From Tsukamurella asaccharolytica (GTDB taxonomy: Bacteria > Actinomycetota > Actinomycetes > Mycobacteriales > Mycobacteriaceae), in NCBI RefSeq assembly GCF_007858435.1, contig NZ_VIGW01000002.1:434001-498000 (forward strand): a DNA stretch of 64,000 nt. The letters run 5' to 3'. Below, in pieces: positions 1 through 7,537 of this stretch. The stretch's first letter is position 1. Every line of letters begins with the position of its first letter. Below the pieces are notes generated by a model. The model saw only the letters and a list, made by a program, of their open reading frames with translations, had not been told where the DNA came from and ran no database searches. The position numbers and the translations under genes are program-made.

Positions 1-382
1 GCGCGATACCCGCCATCGCGGCGCCGAAGATCGTGACGATGGCCGGGCCGCGAATACCGTCCCACCACGGATGCCCCGACACCTCGACCCACTGCCCCAC
101 CGCGAGGGTGAGGTAGGTGGCGGCGCCGAGCCACATCCCCGCGATGCAGACGGTGCGCCACCTCGCCCAGAACCCGACCAGCGCGACGACGCCCGCGATG
201 AGGCAGAGCGCGCCCCACACTGGCATCGGCGCGGCGGCCTCGATGAGGTTGAGCTGCGGAGCCGTCTCACCGCCGGGGAGGACGTAGTCGATGCCGCGCA
301 GGATCGGTTCGACCGGCACGATGCCGACGACGACGTTGCGCGCGTGTGGTGGGAGGAGCGGCACCCACGTGCCGCGCTTCAC
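1..382 (-). CDS. Phage membrane protein in the lysis region (3' truncated)
   Basis: The reading frame opens with GTG at 382, which overlaps the TGA of the holin gene by 4 nt (GTGA), and stays open past the left edge, so about 127 codons are visible. After a hydrophilic N-terminus of about 55 residues there are three hydrophobic stretches, at roughly 56-74, 80-97 and 108-125, consistent with a small integral membrane protein. No family was recognised. Its place at the end of the lysis cassette, behind LysA and two other membrane proteins, suggests a role in host lysis (additional holin or accessory membrane protein) or a lysogenic-conversion gene. The rest of the gene lies outside the window. 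Confidence 0.7.
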   Translation of the reverse strand, partial: MKRGTWVPLLPPHARNVVVGIVPVEPILRGIDYVLPGGETAPQLNLIEAAAPMPVWGALCLIAGVVALVGFWARWRTVCIAGMWLGAATYLTLAVGQWVEVSGHPWWDGIRGPAIVTIFGAAMAGIA

Positions 383-765
383 TCGATGCCCCGGTGGCGC
401 CCGGTCGTGCCGTCGGCCGGGCTGGTGTCGGTGTTCGCCACCGCCGGAGCGACCGCCGCGCCGCCGATGAGGAACGTCACGAGCGGCATCCACGCGTCGA
501 GCTGCCCGTCCTGCAGCAAGCCGTAGCCGATCGCGAGGGCCTGCCCGGCGGCGAGCACCGCGTAGAACGCGGCTCGGAACGTCGACACCGAGCGGGCCTG
601 CACCGCCGAGATCACCGGTCCGAGCACCGCGGTGGCGAGCGCGACCCACAGGGTCGCCTTCTGCTGGTCGAGGACGCTGTACCCGACGAGGAGCGTCGAG
701 AGCAGCGGGAGGAGCGCGTACGCCCCGGCGCGGACGTCCGCCCAGGTGCGGATGTTGAGCAGCAT
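379..765 (-). CDS. Putative holin
   Basis: A 128-residue protein with a short N-terminus, three to four hydrophobic segments between about residues 14 and 108, and a polar C-terminal tail rich in Thr, Asp and Arg. This is the expected architecture of an actinophage holin, which forms inner-membrane holes that let endolysin reach the peptidoglycan. A GGAGG lies about 10 nt before the ATG at 765. It follows LysA and a one-TM protein in the same operon. The assignment rests on topology, size and position, not on a recognised sequence motif; an r1t-like holin family is possible. The next gene overlaps its stop by 4 nt. Confidence 0.7.
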   Translation of the reverse strand: MLLNIRTWADVRAGAYALLPLLSTLLVGYSVLDQQKATLWVALATAVLGPVISAVQARSVSTFRAAFYAVLAAGQALAIGYGLLQDGQLDAWMPLVTFLIGGAAVAPAVANTDTSPADGTTGRHRGIE

Positions 766-768
766 GAT

Positions 769-915
769 CTACAGACCTCCGTAGCGGAATGCGAGCTTGA
801 ACGTGGTGATCGCGGCCACCGTGGCCGCGACGGTGTACAGCGCGGTGTACCCGGCGCGCGCGAGCACGGGGCCGGCGGCGAGACGGGTGAACTCGAGCCG
901 CTGCGCGCCGGTCAC
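769..915 (-). CDS. Small one-TM lysis-cassette protein
   Basis: A 48-residue protein read from GTG at 915, overlapping the lysA stop in a GTGA junction; AAGGA lies about 10 nt upstream inside the end of lysA. An in-frame ATG at 933 is an alternative start. It has a short polar N-terminus, one transmembrane segment (about residues 20-40) and a basic, glycine-ending tail. Position between lysA and the holin-like gene points to the lysis cassette, as a second holin, antiholin or other lysis-associated membrane protein. It is too short to distinguish these. Confidence 0.6.
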   Translation of the reverse strand: MTGAQRLEFTRLAAGPVLARAGYTALYTVAATVAAITTFKLAFRYGGL

Positions 916-2222
916 TTCTTCACGTCCTTGCATCCCGGGACGCCGAGCTTCTCGCCGATGGCGCCGAGCGCCTCGACGACGGTGCGGTTCCCGAGGCACT
1001 CCCAGCCGGGGAACCCGGCGCCGTTGCGAGCGTTGGGACCAGCGAGCTGGTCGAGGGTGAGGCCGGCCGCGGTCTGGGTGTCGAGGGGCGGGTTGGGCAT
1101 GGGAGTACCTCCTGTGTTAGTGCCGAAGATGCGGTCCAGCGCGGCCGGGTCCTTGACCGCGTTGGCGTCGATGCGCTGGCCTGCAACCTGCGCCTGCTCG
1201 GTGAACTGCAGGATGCGGACGTCGGCACCGCCGAAGCCCTGCCATCCCGCCGAGTTCGGGTCGTACAGCGCCGACCCGTAGCCGGTGCCGCTCACGTAGT
1301 TGCTGTTCCAGAGGCCGACGTCGCGGAGGAATGCGAGATCCGGCGAACCCATGTGGTCGCGCCAGAACCAGCGCGGCAGGTACACCGGCAGCAATCGCAC
1401 GCCGCGGTCGCGGTAAGCCTGCACGCGCGCGGCGAGGTCTCGGCCGCTGCCGCCGTTCGTGGTGTCCTCGTAGTCGATCTGCACCGGAATGCTCGGGTCG
1501 CCGAGCTTCCCGAGCATGAAGTCGGCTTCGCGCTGCGGGTCGACGTTGGTGCGGCAGAACACATAGCCGCCGAACCGGCCCGGGAAGTGCCGGCGCATCT
1601 CGTCGCGGGCGCGCGGCCAGAACGGGTCCGCGTAGCCGTCGCCCTCGACGACCTTGTGCGTGGCGAACCGGTAGCCCTCGGCGGCGGCGCCCGCGAAGTT
1701 GAAGTCGCCCTGGTGGTTCGATACGTCGATGCCGAACACGGGATCGGTCATGGTGCCTCCTGGTGTCGTCGGTCCGGGGGCGGTCGCCTCGCCGGGGTAC
1801 TGGGCTCCCTGCAGCAGCGGGAGCGGGTCGAGCCGGTCAGGCCCGGGTGGCACCCACACGGAGCGGTGCCACTCGAGATGCAGGTGCGGCGCGACGCCGC
1901 CGTTCGTGTTGCTGTCGGGGTTGATCCGCGCGATGCGCTGCCCCGCCTCGACGCGCTGGCCGACACGCACCTCCGGGATGACGTGGCCGTAGACGGTGAG
2001 GCCGCCGCCGTCCTGCGCAGGGTGGTCGACGTTCACCCACTGCCCGAACCCGGACGCGGGGCCGGCCTGCGTGACGGTGCCGCCTTGGACCGCGAAGACC
2101 GGGCGGCCGGCGGAGCCGCCGGGCCATCCGAAGTCGGTCCCCCAGTGTGTGGTGCCCCACCGGGCGCCGAAGGGGCTGGTGATCTCGTGGCCGCGTTCGA
2201 GCGGCCAGAACCGTGCGGGCAT
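912..2222 (-). CDS. lysA: Endolysin LysA: M23 peptidase + GH25 muramidase + C-terminal domain
   Basis: A 436-residue modular endolysin that degrades host peptidoglycan at lysis. Residues 1-125 are an M23 (LytM-like) metallopeptidase with H26-x3-D30 and the HLH pair H113/H115. Residues 160-365 are a glycoside hydrolase family 25 lysozyme with the GID near 164-166 and a D250-x-E252 motif. The last 62 residues form a small domain that may bind the wall. Both junctions (before M158 and M375) are Gly/Thr/Pro linkers whose DNA also encodes a strong AGGAGG followed by ATG, so shorter products from 1751 and 1100 are possible. The start at 2222 has GGGAG about 6 nt upstream and lies 2 bp after lysB. 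Fusion of peptidase and muramidase modules is common in phages of mycolata. Confidence 0.93.
   Translation of the reverse strand: MPARFWPLERGHEITSPFGARWGTTHWGTDFGWPGGSAGRPVFAVQGGTVTQAGPASGFGQWVNVDHPAQDGGGLTVYGHVIPEVRVGQRVEAGQRIARINPDSNTNGGVAPHLHLEWHRSVWVPPGPDRLDPLPLLQGAQYPGEATAPGPTTPGGTMTDPVFGIDVSNHQGDFNFAGAAAEGYRFATHKVVEGDGYADPFWPRARDEMRRHFPGRFGGYVFCRTNVDPQREADFMLGKLGDPSIPVQIDYEDTTNGGSGRDLAARVQAYRDRGVRLLPVYLPRWFWRDHMGSPDLAFLRDVGLWNSNYVSGTGYGSALYDPNSAGWQGFGGADVRILQFTEQAQVAGQRIDANAVKDPAALDRIFGTNTGGTPMPNPPLDTQTAAGLTLDQLAGPNARNGAGFPGWECLGNRTVVEALGAIGEKLGVPGCKDVKK
1098..1116 (-). promoter_or_regulatory. Internal ribosome binding site before the C-terminal lysA domain
   Basis: An ACAGGAGGTACTCCC precedes an in-frame ATG at 1100 (codon 375). 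Initiation here would give a free 62-residue C-terminal domain, as reported for wall-binding subunits of some multimeric endolysins. Here this is inferred from sequence only. Confidence 0.5.
1749..1765 (-). promoter_or_regulatory. Internal ribosome binding site at the M23/GH25 junction of lysA
   Basis: On the minus strand a CCAGGAGGCACC precedes an in-frame ATG at 1751 (codon 158), the natural first residue of the GH25 domain. The Shine-Dalgarno codons are translated as part of the linker in the full-length frame. Translation from here would give a 279-residue GH25-only product. Confidence 0.55.
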
Positions 2223-2224
2223 CG

Positions 2225-3025
2225 TCAGCTCCCGAAGTAGTCGCGGAGGATCTTGGTCATGAGTGCGAGCGCGGTGATCGGTGCGCCGGAGCTGGTGCGC
2301 CACAACGGCCGCAGGTAGGCGTCGGTGTGCGAGCCGCCTCGGGCGTACGCCCAGAGCTGCCCGGGTGCCTGGAAGATCTGCTGGTACCAGTCGGGCGTCC
2401 AGAGCAGCGCGCCGTTCTGTCCGACGGCGCGCTGCTCGATCTGCGGCAGCTTCGCGACGGTCGCGGCGGCCCAGGCCGCGAAGGCCTTGGCGTCGAGGCT
2501 GAACCCGGCGACGACGTCCTCGGCGATCCACCGCAGCGGCGACACCGCGTGGCAGGAGGTCATCACGTCTCCGGGCGACGCGAGTTCCCAGTGCGGGATG
2601 CCGAGGCGCTGGTAGTCGACAGGGTGCCCGAAGATCCCTTCCCCGAACGACGGGAAGTGGTAGTTGTCGCCCGCGGCGCGGGTCGGGTTCGCGAGCGAGA
2701 CGCGGCCGACGACCTTGCTGCCGACGGTGCCGTAGCGGGACAGGAAGGCGCTGTTGACGATCCCGCCGAGGCTGTAGTCGACGAGCACGACGTCATCCGG
2801 TGCGGCGGTCACGGTCGCGAGGATGTTCATCACGCCGATCTCGACCGAGGCGTTCAGCGACGGGCCGACCGGTGTGCCCGGCGCGGGATTCACCGGGCCG
2901 ATGCTCGCGGGGTATCTGGTCTCAACCACTCGGAATCGGGTCGAATTCAGCGGCGCGAGAGCGGGCGTCAGGAAGTTCGTGCCGTAGGGCTCGGACGCTC
3001 CTCGGGTCTTGACGATCGTGGTCAT
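2225..3025 (-). CDS. lysB: LysB-type mycolylarabinogalactan esterase (cutinase-like)
   Basis: A 266-residue alpha/beta-hydrolase of the phage LysB/cutinase group, which frees the mycolic-acid outer layer from arabinogalactan late in lysis. The likely triad is S85 in a D-Y-S-L-G nucleophile elbow, D153 (in SPGD) and H233 (in GGSH). That order and spacing match known LysB proteins, but the elbow deviates from the usual G-Y-S-Q-G by having Asp in place of the first Gly. The start at 3025 has AGGAGG about 7 nt upstream. It is followed after 2 bp by lysA. Its presence implies a mycolic-acid-containing host. Confidence 0.88.
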   Translation of the reverse strand: MTTIVKTRGASEPYGTNFLTPALAPLNSTRFRVVETRYPASIGPVNPAPGTPVGPSLNASVEIGVMNILATVTAAPDDVVLVDYSLGGIVNSAFLSRYGTVGSKVVGRVSLANPTRAAGDNYHFPSFGEGIFGHPVDYQRLGIPHWELASPGDVMTSCHAVSPLRWIAEDVVAGFSLDAKAFAAWAAATVAKLPQIEQRAVGQNGALLWTPDWYQQIFQAPGQLWAYARGGSHTDAYLRPLWRTSSGAPITALALMTKILRDYFGS

Positions 3026-3099
3026 GGTGGCCTCCTGCGGGTTACAGGTGAGCCCCGCGCCGGATGTTCGACGCGGGGCTCGAAAAGGGGGTAACGGTT

Positions 3100-3483
3100 C
3101 TACTGCTCCTGGTGCCGCGTACGCGGGACCACGTCGACGGGCAGCGCCGTCGTGGTGGTCGTGACCGGCGCGTCGAGGTCGGCGGCCCACAGGTACGTGT
3201 TGCCGTTCCACACGCTGTAGGACTTCGACGTCTTCCCCGGGGGCTGCATGAACGGCACGTTCGAGCCGGTCGCCACCGCGTAGCCCGCGTTCGGGCCGGT
3301 CCCCATCACGGCAGCGCCCCACGCGGTGTCCGCGGATGCCGGTGTCGTCGCGATCGGCGCCGCGGTGCCTGCGCCGGACGCGGCGTGCACGGTGGCCTTG
3401 TCCTGCTCGTGGATCTTGATCGTCTTCCCGAGGCTGGCCTTGTAGTCGCAGACCTGCTTATTGACGGCGTCGGATGCTGGCAT
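3100..3483 (-). CDS. Phage structural-region hypothetical protein
   Basis: A 127-residue protein lying between the glycine-rich tail fibre gene and lysB. The N-terminus is charged and possibly helical, the middle is Ala/Thr-rich with small residues, and the C-terminus contains an Asn-Gly-Asn-Thr-Tyr-Leu-Trp stretch followed by a run of five threonines and a basic end. GGAGA lies upstream of the ATG at 3483. No family was recognised. Placement suggests a small tail-associated or head-fibre-like protein, but nothing in the sequence proves that. Confidence 0.65.
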   Translation of the reverse strand: MPASDAVNKQVCDYKASLGKTIKIHEQDKATVHAASGAGTAAPIATTPASADTAWGAAVMGTGPNAGYAVATGSNVPFMQPPGKTSKSYSVWNGNTYLWAADLDAPVTTTTTALPVDVVPRTRHQEQ

Positions 3484-3497
3484 TGTGTTGTCTCCAT

Positions 3498-4553
3498 TCA
3501 GGATTGACGTGCGTAGAAGGATGCGCGGCCGGTGCCGCCTGGGCCGCCCTGGGTGCGGGAACCGAAGATGCCGCCGTTGCCGCCCGCGCCCGCGCCGCCT
3601 GGTGCGCTGCCCGCGCCTGCATTGCCCGTGCCGCCCGGCCCGGCGGGGTAGTTCTGGCCGTTCACGGTGACCGCGGCCGAGCTGCCGCCGTTCTGCCCGG
3701 ACGGCTGCGTGCCGGTGGGGCCGGGCGCGGTGACGTTGCCGCTTCCCCAGTCGGCGGTGGTCGCGCCGCCGGGGTTCGGTGCGGCGTTGTCGGAGTTCGC
3801 AGGCCGGGCGCCGCCCGCGCCGACGGTGCCGGTGATCGTGGTCTGCGTCCACGGGAGGTCGACGCCACGCTCGAGGGTGCGGACGAGGTAGACGCCGGGG
3901 TTGCCGCCCTTGCCTGTTCCGCTGAACGCGCCGTCGCCTGTCTGCCCGGATGCGCCGCCGGGCATGAGGACTTGGTCGATGAACCGGCACCAGCCCGGGA
4001 TGAGGTAGGTGTAGGCCCCGGCGGCGGTGAACTCGGTGCGCTCCGGGGCGTGCGGCGCGAATCCCGCTGTGGCCGCGCCGTTGCCGACGCTGGTTCCGGT
4101 GCCGGTGAGATGCGCGAGGACGGTGGCGTAGCTGCTGCCGACGCCGGTGCCCGCGCCCGAGAGGTGGGCGAGGACGGCCGCCGCCGCGTCGCCGACGCTC
4201 GTGCCCGCACCGGTCGCGCGGATCGCGCCGCGCCCGCCGGAGTCGCCGACGCTGGTGCCGGTACCCGCGAGGTGCGCCAGGACGGCCGCCGCGGCGTCGC
4301 CGATGCTGCCGCCCGTGCCCGCGAGGTGGACGAGGATCGCCGCGGCGGCGTCTCCGACGCTGGTGCCCGTGCCGGACGCGCGGACCGCGGCGCGGCCGGC
4401 GGCGTCTCCGATGCTGGTGCCGGTGCCGGCGACGATTGCCACGGGCCACCAGCCCGTGCGGGGCGCGGTCGGCGTGGGCTGGTGGCCGTCGCCGGGCGCC
4501 CACGCTGTCCGGCCTGGTGTGGGCGGCGGCTCGGGTGTCGACGACCAGGGCAT
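3498..4553 (-). CDS. Tail fibre-like protein with 18-residue repeats and Gly-rich tail
   Basis: A 351-residue protein with three parts. A proline-rich N-terminus (1-42) is followed by six consecutive 18-residue repeats (43-150; consensus GTGTSVGDAAAAVLAHLA) plus a partial seventh. The C-terminal half begins with an aromatic segment near 'YLIPGWCRF' and runs into a long glycine-rich region like that at the end of many actinophage minor tail proteins. The repeats look like a fibrous beta-structure and could form a shaft, with the Gly-rich part at the tip for host contact (inference). The ATG at 4553 overlaps the upstream stop (TGATG). Confidence 0.75.
   Translation of the reverse strand: MPWSSTPEPPPTPGRTAWAPGDGHQPTPTAPRTGWWPVAIVAGTGTSIGDAAGRAAVRASGTGTSVGDAAAAILVHLAGTGGSIGDAAAAVLAHLAGTGTSVGDSGGRGAIRATGAGTSVGDAAAAVLAHLSGAGTGVGSSYATVLAHLTGTGTSVGNGAATAGFAPHAPERTEFTAAGAYTYLIPGWCRFIDQVLMPGGASGQTGDGAFSGTGKGGNPGVYLVRTLERGVDLPWTQTTITGTVGAGGARPANSDNAAPNPGGATTADWGSGNVTAPGPTGTQPSGQNGGSSAAVTVNGQNYPAGPGGTGNAGAGSAPGGAGAGGNGGIFGSRTQGGPGGTGRASFYARQS
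4104..4427 (-). repeat. Six tandem 54-bp coding repeats
   Basis: Residues 43-150 of the fibre-like protein are six back-to-back 18-residue units. Two sub-types occur: units ending in a VLAHLA-like segment (second, third, fifth, sixth) and units ending in an AVRAS/AIRAT-like segment (first and fourth). At the DNA level each unit is 54 bp. Unit number could vary by slippage or recombination. Confidence 0.85.
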
Positions 4554-5074
4554 CAGTTCGGCTCGATGTCGGGCACCTCGTCGGCGGTCATGCCGAAGAA
4601 GGTGATGCACCCGGGATCCCAGGGCATGTCCCGGTGCTCGCCGTCGACGAGGCACCGCGCGACCTGGTCGTCGCGGACGAGGTACACGCCGAGGGGCTGC
4701 AGCTCGAGCGGGAGATCGTCGGCCGTCGGTACCGCGCCGACGAGGAACGGTGTCGGCGGCGCGGGCGGCTCGCCCTGGGCGATGTGCACGCCGAGGTCGT
4801 CGAGTACCTGCTCCCACGGCACCGCGGCCGGGTACGAGCCGACGTTCTCGACGGCCTCGGGGCCGCTGCCGGTCACGAGGACCGCCGGGATGGTGACCGA
4901 GTGCGGCCACTGCTCGGGGATCGCGATCGTGAGGTCGGTGACCGTGACCGTCTCGTCGGAGAACACGGGGGTGCCGTCGCCGTCGACGCGGTCGACGCGG
5001 CGGGTGGTGAGCGGCTCGGCGAGCACGTAGCGGCGGACGGTGCCGGTGTCGTCGATGAGGTAGGCGTCGGTCAT
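4553..5074 (-). CDS. Minor tail-region hypothetical protein
   Basis: A 173-residue acidic protein with no recognised domain. The N-terminal half alternates Asp/Val/Thr like a beta-rich domain and the C-terminus carries a conserved-looking W-D-P-G-C-I-T-F-F stretch. ATG at 5074 overlaps the previous stop by 4 nt (ATGA), and its own stop overlaps the next start, so it is tightly coupled to two tail-fibre-type proteins. Probably a tail tip or fibre-associated component, by position only. Confidence 0.72.
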   Translation of the reverse strand: MTDAYLIDDTGTVRRYVLAEPLTTRRVDRVDGDGTPVFSDETVTVTDLTIAIPEQWPHSVTIPAVLVTGSGPEAVENVGSYPAAVPWEQVLDDLGVHIAQGEPPAPPTPFLVGAVPTADDLPLELQPLGVYLVRDDQVARCLVDGEHRDMPWDPGCITFFGMTADEVPDIEPN

Positions 5075-7245
5075 AGTGGGGCCTCAACAATCCAGAAGAC
5101 GATCTCTGCTCGGCCGCCGGGGCCGCCGTTGGTGGACGACGGGAGGAACGCGGCGCCGTTGTGCGGGGATCCGACACCGCCGCCCCCACCGGGGTCACCG
5201 CCCGCGCCGCCCGGCGCGTTGACGCGGCCTGCGCATCCGCCGCCGCCAGATCCGCAGTAGCGGTGGTACGGGTCGCTGGTCGGCGCGTTGGCACCGTTTC
5301 CGGGCGCTGCCGAGCCGGACCCGAACCATCCGGTCGCGGAGCGCCCCGCGGTGCCGCCGGGCGACTCGAACGACGGGTCGCCGGGCTCACCGTCGGTGTA
5401 CGAGTAGGTGGAGTTCCCGTTTGAGTCGTTCCCCGTGTACACGGCCGGGCCGTTTGCGCCGCCCGACCCCGGGGCCTGGTACGTGCTCGGGATCCCGGCG
5501 GTGGTGACGATGCCCGAGGTGCCGGGCTCGGGCGACTGGATCAGCAGGGCGTTGTCGCTCTGCCGGCGCACCGTCGCGCGCGGCGGGACGGCTGCCGGGC
5601 CGATCGCCGTAGCGCCGGAGGTACCGCCGGGGATCGTGAGCGCGTACGCGGTGCCGGGCGCGCCGATTTCTTCGGGGGTGAACGACTGTCGTCGGAAGCC
5701 GCCCGCGAGCCCGCCGTCGGCGCGGCCCAGGTAATTCAGTGGGATGCGCGGGCCACCCTGCCCGGGGCCGACGATCTGCACGTCGACGCGCTCGAGCCGG
5801 TACCCGGCCGACGGCGTCGGAACGGTCCAGGTTGCGTTGCCGACGGTGGCGAACACGACGCGGGTCCACTTGAGGGTCCCCATCGTCCCGGACGTGGTGA
5901 GGCCGGTGGTCTGCACGGCTGCCTGGGCGCTGGCCTGCGCGGTGACGGCCTTGGTGCGCACGCCGAGGAACGAGTTGATCACGTCGTCGATGAGCGAGCT
6001 GCCGGTCGACGGTGCGGTGCCGTTGTTCCCGGCGGCCTTGAACCCGTTGAGGAAGCTGGTCCAGTCGGTCTTGGGGAGCAGTCCGCCGAGGACGCCGCCG
6101 AGGCCCGCGATCGCGTTCTGCGGGATGTTGCCGAGCTGGCTGAGCAGGTGGTTCAGGCTGAACCCGGATCCGAACTGGCCGAAGCCGTTCATGATCGTGT
6201 CGATGATGCTCTGCGCGAAGTTCCAGGCGTCGGCGATGCCCGACGTGAGGTTCGACAGCTTCGAGACGAGCCCGTTGATCCACTCCTGCGGGAGGCTCTG
6301 CGCGGGCTTGCGGAGCCAGAGGTCGTCCCAGTTGACGGTGCCGCCGGTCGCCGCGGCGGTGCACTCCATCCGTACGCGGACGTACGCCGCGTTGGCCGGC
6401 GCGGTCCAGCTCGTGGCCACCATGGTCTCGAAGTTCGTGGACGTCGCGACCGACGGTGTGACCGCGCCGATCTGCGCCGACCCGACGAGCTGGTCACCGG
6501 CGTCGAAGGCGAGCACGCGGAGGATGAACGCGGGGCCGCCGGTGCCGGTGAAGTTGGACCATCGGAGGTAGCCGCCCAGGGAGAGCTGCTGGCCGGGTAC
6601 GACGTCGATCGGGTCGGAGGTCTGGACGTGCTCGACGCCGTCCAGGCGGCACTTCGCGCTGCCGGGCTTGGTGCGGCCGACGGTGCCGTCCCAGGACCAC
6701 CAGTCGTCGGCCTTGATCGACTCGGCGGTGTCGAACGGGGGCAGCCAGTTCTTCTCGAGGCCGGGGGTCGCGCGGATGAGCTGGCCCAGTTCGACGTTGC
6801 CGCCGAGGAACGAGAAGAGGCCGCGGATCGCGTTCATGATGCCGGTGGGGAGCGCGCCGAACAGCTTCGAGGCGTCGAGGCCGCCGTCGGCGCGGAGTCC
6901 GCCGAACATGCCGTTGAGGCCGGACAGGATCGCGGGCAGCCCGAGGCCGGCGCCGCCGCCGAACATGCCGGCGAGGCCGTCGAGGAACTTCCGCGGGTCG
7001 AGGGACACGAGCCCCTTGAGCAGGTTGATCAGCGCGCCGTCGTCGGTGAGGCCGATGAGCTTCGCGAGACCCGAGACGACGGGCCCGATCAGCGGTATCC
7101 GCTCGATGTTGTCGGTGATGATCTTGATGACCGACTCGACGAAGTCGACGGGGTTGAGCTTCGGCAGCTTCCCTGGCTCGGGTACGAGCCCGACGAGCGG
7201 ATTCCGGTCTAGCGCAATCGGAACCCGATCATGCGCTCTAGGCAT
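5071..7245 (-). CDS. Large minor tail protein with CBM-like and Gly-rich domains
   Basis: A 724-residue protein typical of the receptor-binding end of actinophage tails. After a helical N-terminal region with repeated Leu-Gly segments, the middle contains a beta-sandwich-like region rich in Trp and aromatic residues (around 'WWSWDG' and 'NWDDLWL') resembling carbohydrate-binding modules. The last 200 residues form a Gly/Pro-rich domain similar in style to the C-terminus of the fibre-like protein downstream. It likely contacts cell-wall sugars. The ATG at 7245 overlaps the upstream stop by 8 nt. The domain calls are by appearance; a profile search was not possible. Confidence 0.8.
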   Translation of the reverse strand: MPRAHDRVPIALDRNPLVGLVPEPGKLPKLNPVDFVESVIKIITDNIERIPLIGPVVSGLAKLIGLTDDGALINLLKGLVSLDPRKFLDGLAGMFGGGAGLGLPAILSGLNGMFGGLRADGGLDASKLFGALPTGIMNAIRGLFSFLGGNVELGQLIRATPGLEKNWLPPFDTAESIKADDWWSWDGTVGRTKPGSAKCRLDGVEHVQTSDPIDVVPGQQLSLGGYLRWSNFTGTGGPAFILRVLAFDAGDQLVGSAQIGAVTPSVATSTNFETMVATSWTAPANAAYVRVRMECTAAATGGTVNWDDLWLRKPAQSLPQEWINGLVSKLSNLTSGIADAWNFAQSIIDTIMNGFGQFGSGFSLNHLLSQLGNIPQNAIAGLGGVLGGLLPKTDWTSFLNGFKAAGNNGTAPSTGSSLIDDVINSFLGVRTKAVTAQASAQAAVQTTGLTTSGTMGTLKWTRVVFATVGNATWTVPTPSAGYRLERVDVQIVGPGQGGPRIPLNYLGRADGGLAGGFRRQSFTPEEIGAPGTAYALTIPGGTSGATAIGPAAVPPRATVRRQSDNALLIQSPEPGTSGIVTTAGIPSTYQAPGSGGANGPAVYTGNDSNGNSTYSYTDGEPGDPSFESPGGTAGRSATGWFGSGSAAPGNGANAPTSDPYHRYCGSGGGGCAGRVNAPGGAGGDPGGGGGVGSPHNGAAFLPSSTNGGPGGRAEIVFWIVEAPL

Positions 7246-7528
7246 CGGCCGGGGCCTCCGCGGTGAGTGCGGCGACGGCGTCGCGGTCGACCTCGGCGAC
7301 GCCGATGAACTCGAAGCACTGGTAGTCCTCGAGCGGGCGCGGCAGGTCCTTCGCCACCGCGGGATTCAGTTCGTCGGTGGGGATCTCCGTCTCGGTGTAG
7401 TCGACGATGCGGAGCATGTCGGCGGCGGCGCGCCGCTGGAAGGACTCGCGCTGCAGCCAACGCATCTGCTCGAGGTCGGTGTCGGGCTCGACGAGCAGGC
7501 GCGCCTTGTAGGTCCTGGTGTACGGCAT
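7238..7528 (-). CDS. Small tail-operon hypothetical protein
   Basis: A 96-residue acidic protein starting at ATG 7528 with AGGAG about 8 nt upstream. The sequence is soluble and probably helical, with repeated Leu/Arg spacing and an Asp/Ala-rich C-terminus; no signal or membrane segment is present. It lies between a collagen-like minor tail protein and the large minor tail protein. Its function is unknown. Confidence 0.7.
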   Translation of the reverse strand: MPYTRTYKARLLVEPDTDLEQMRWLQRESFQRRAAADMLRIVDYTETEIPTDELNPAVAKDLPRPLEDYQCFEFIGVAEVDRDAVAALTAEAPADA

Positions 7529-7537
7529 GGGGCGCTC

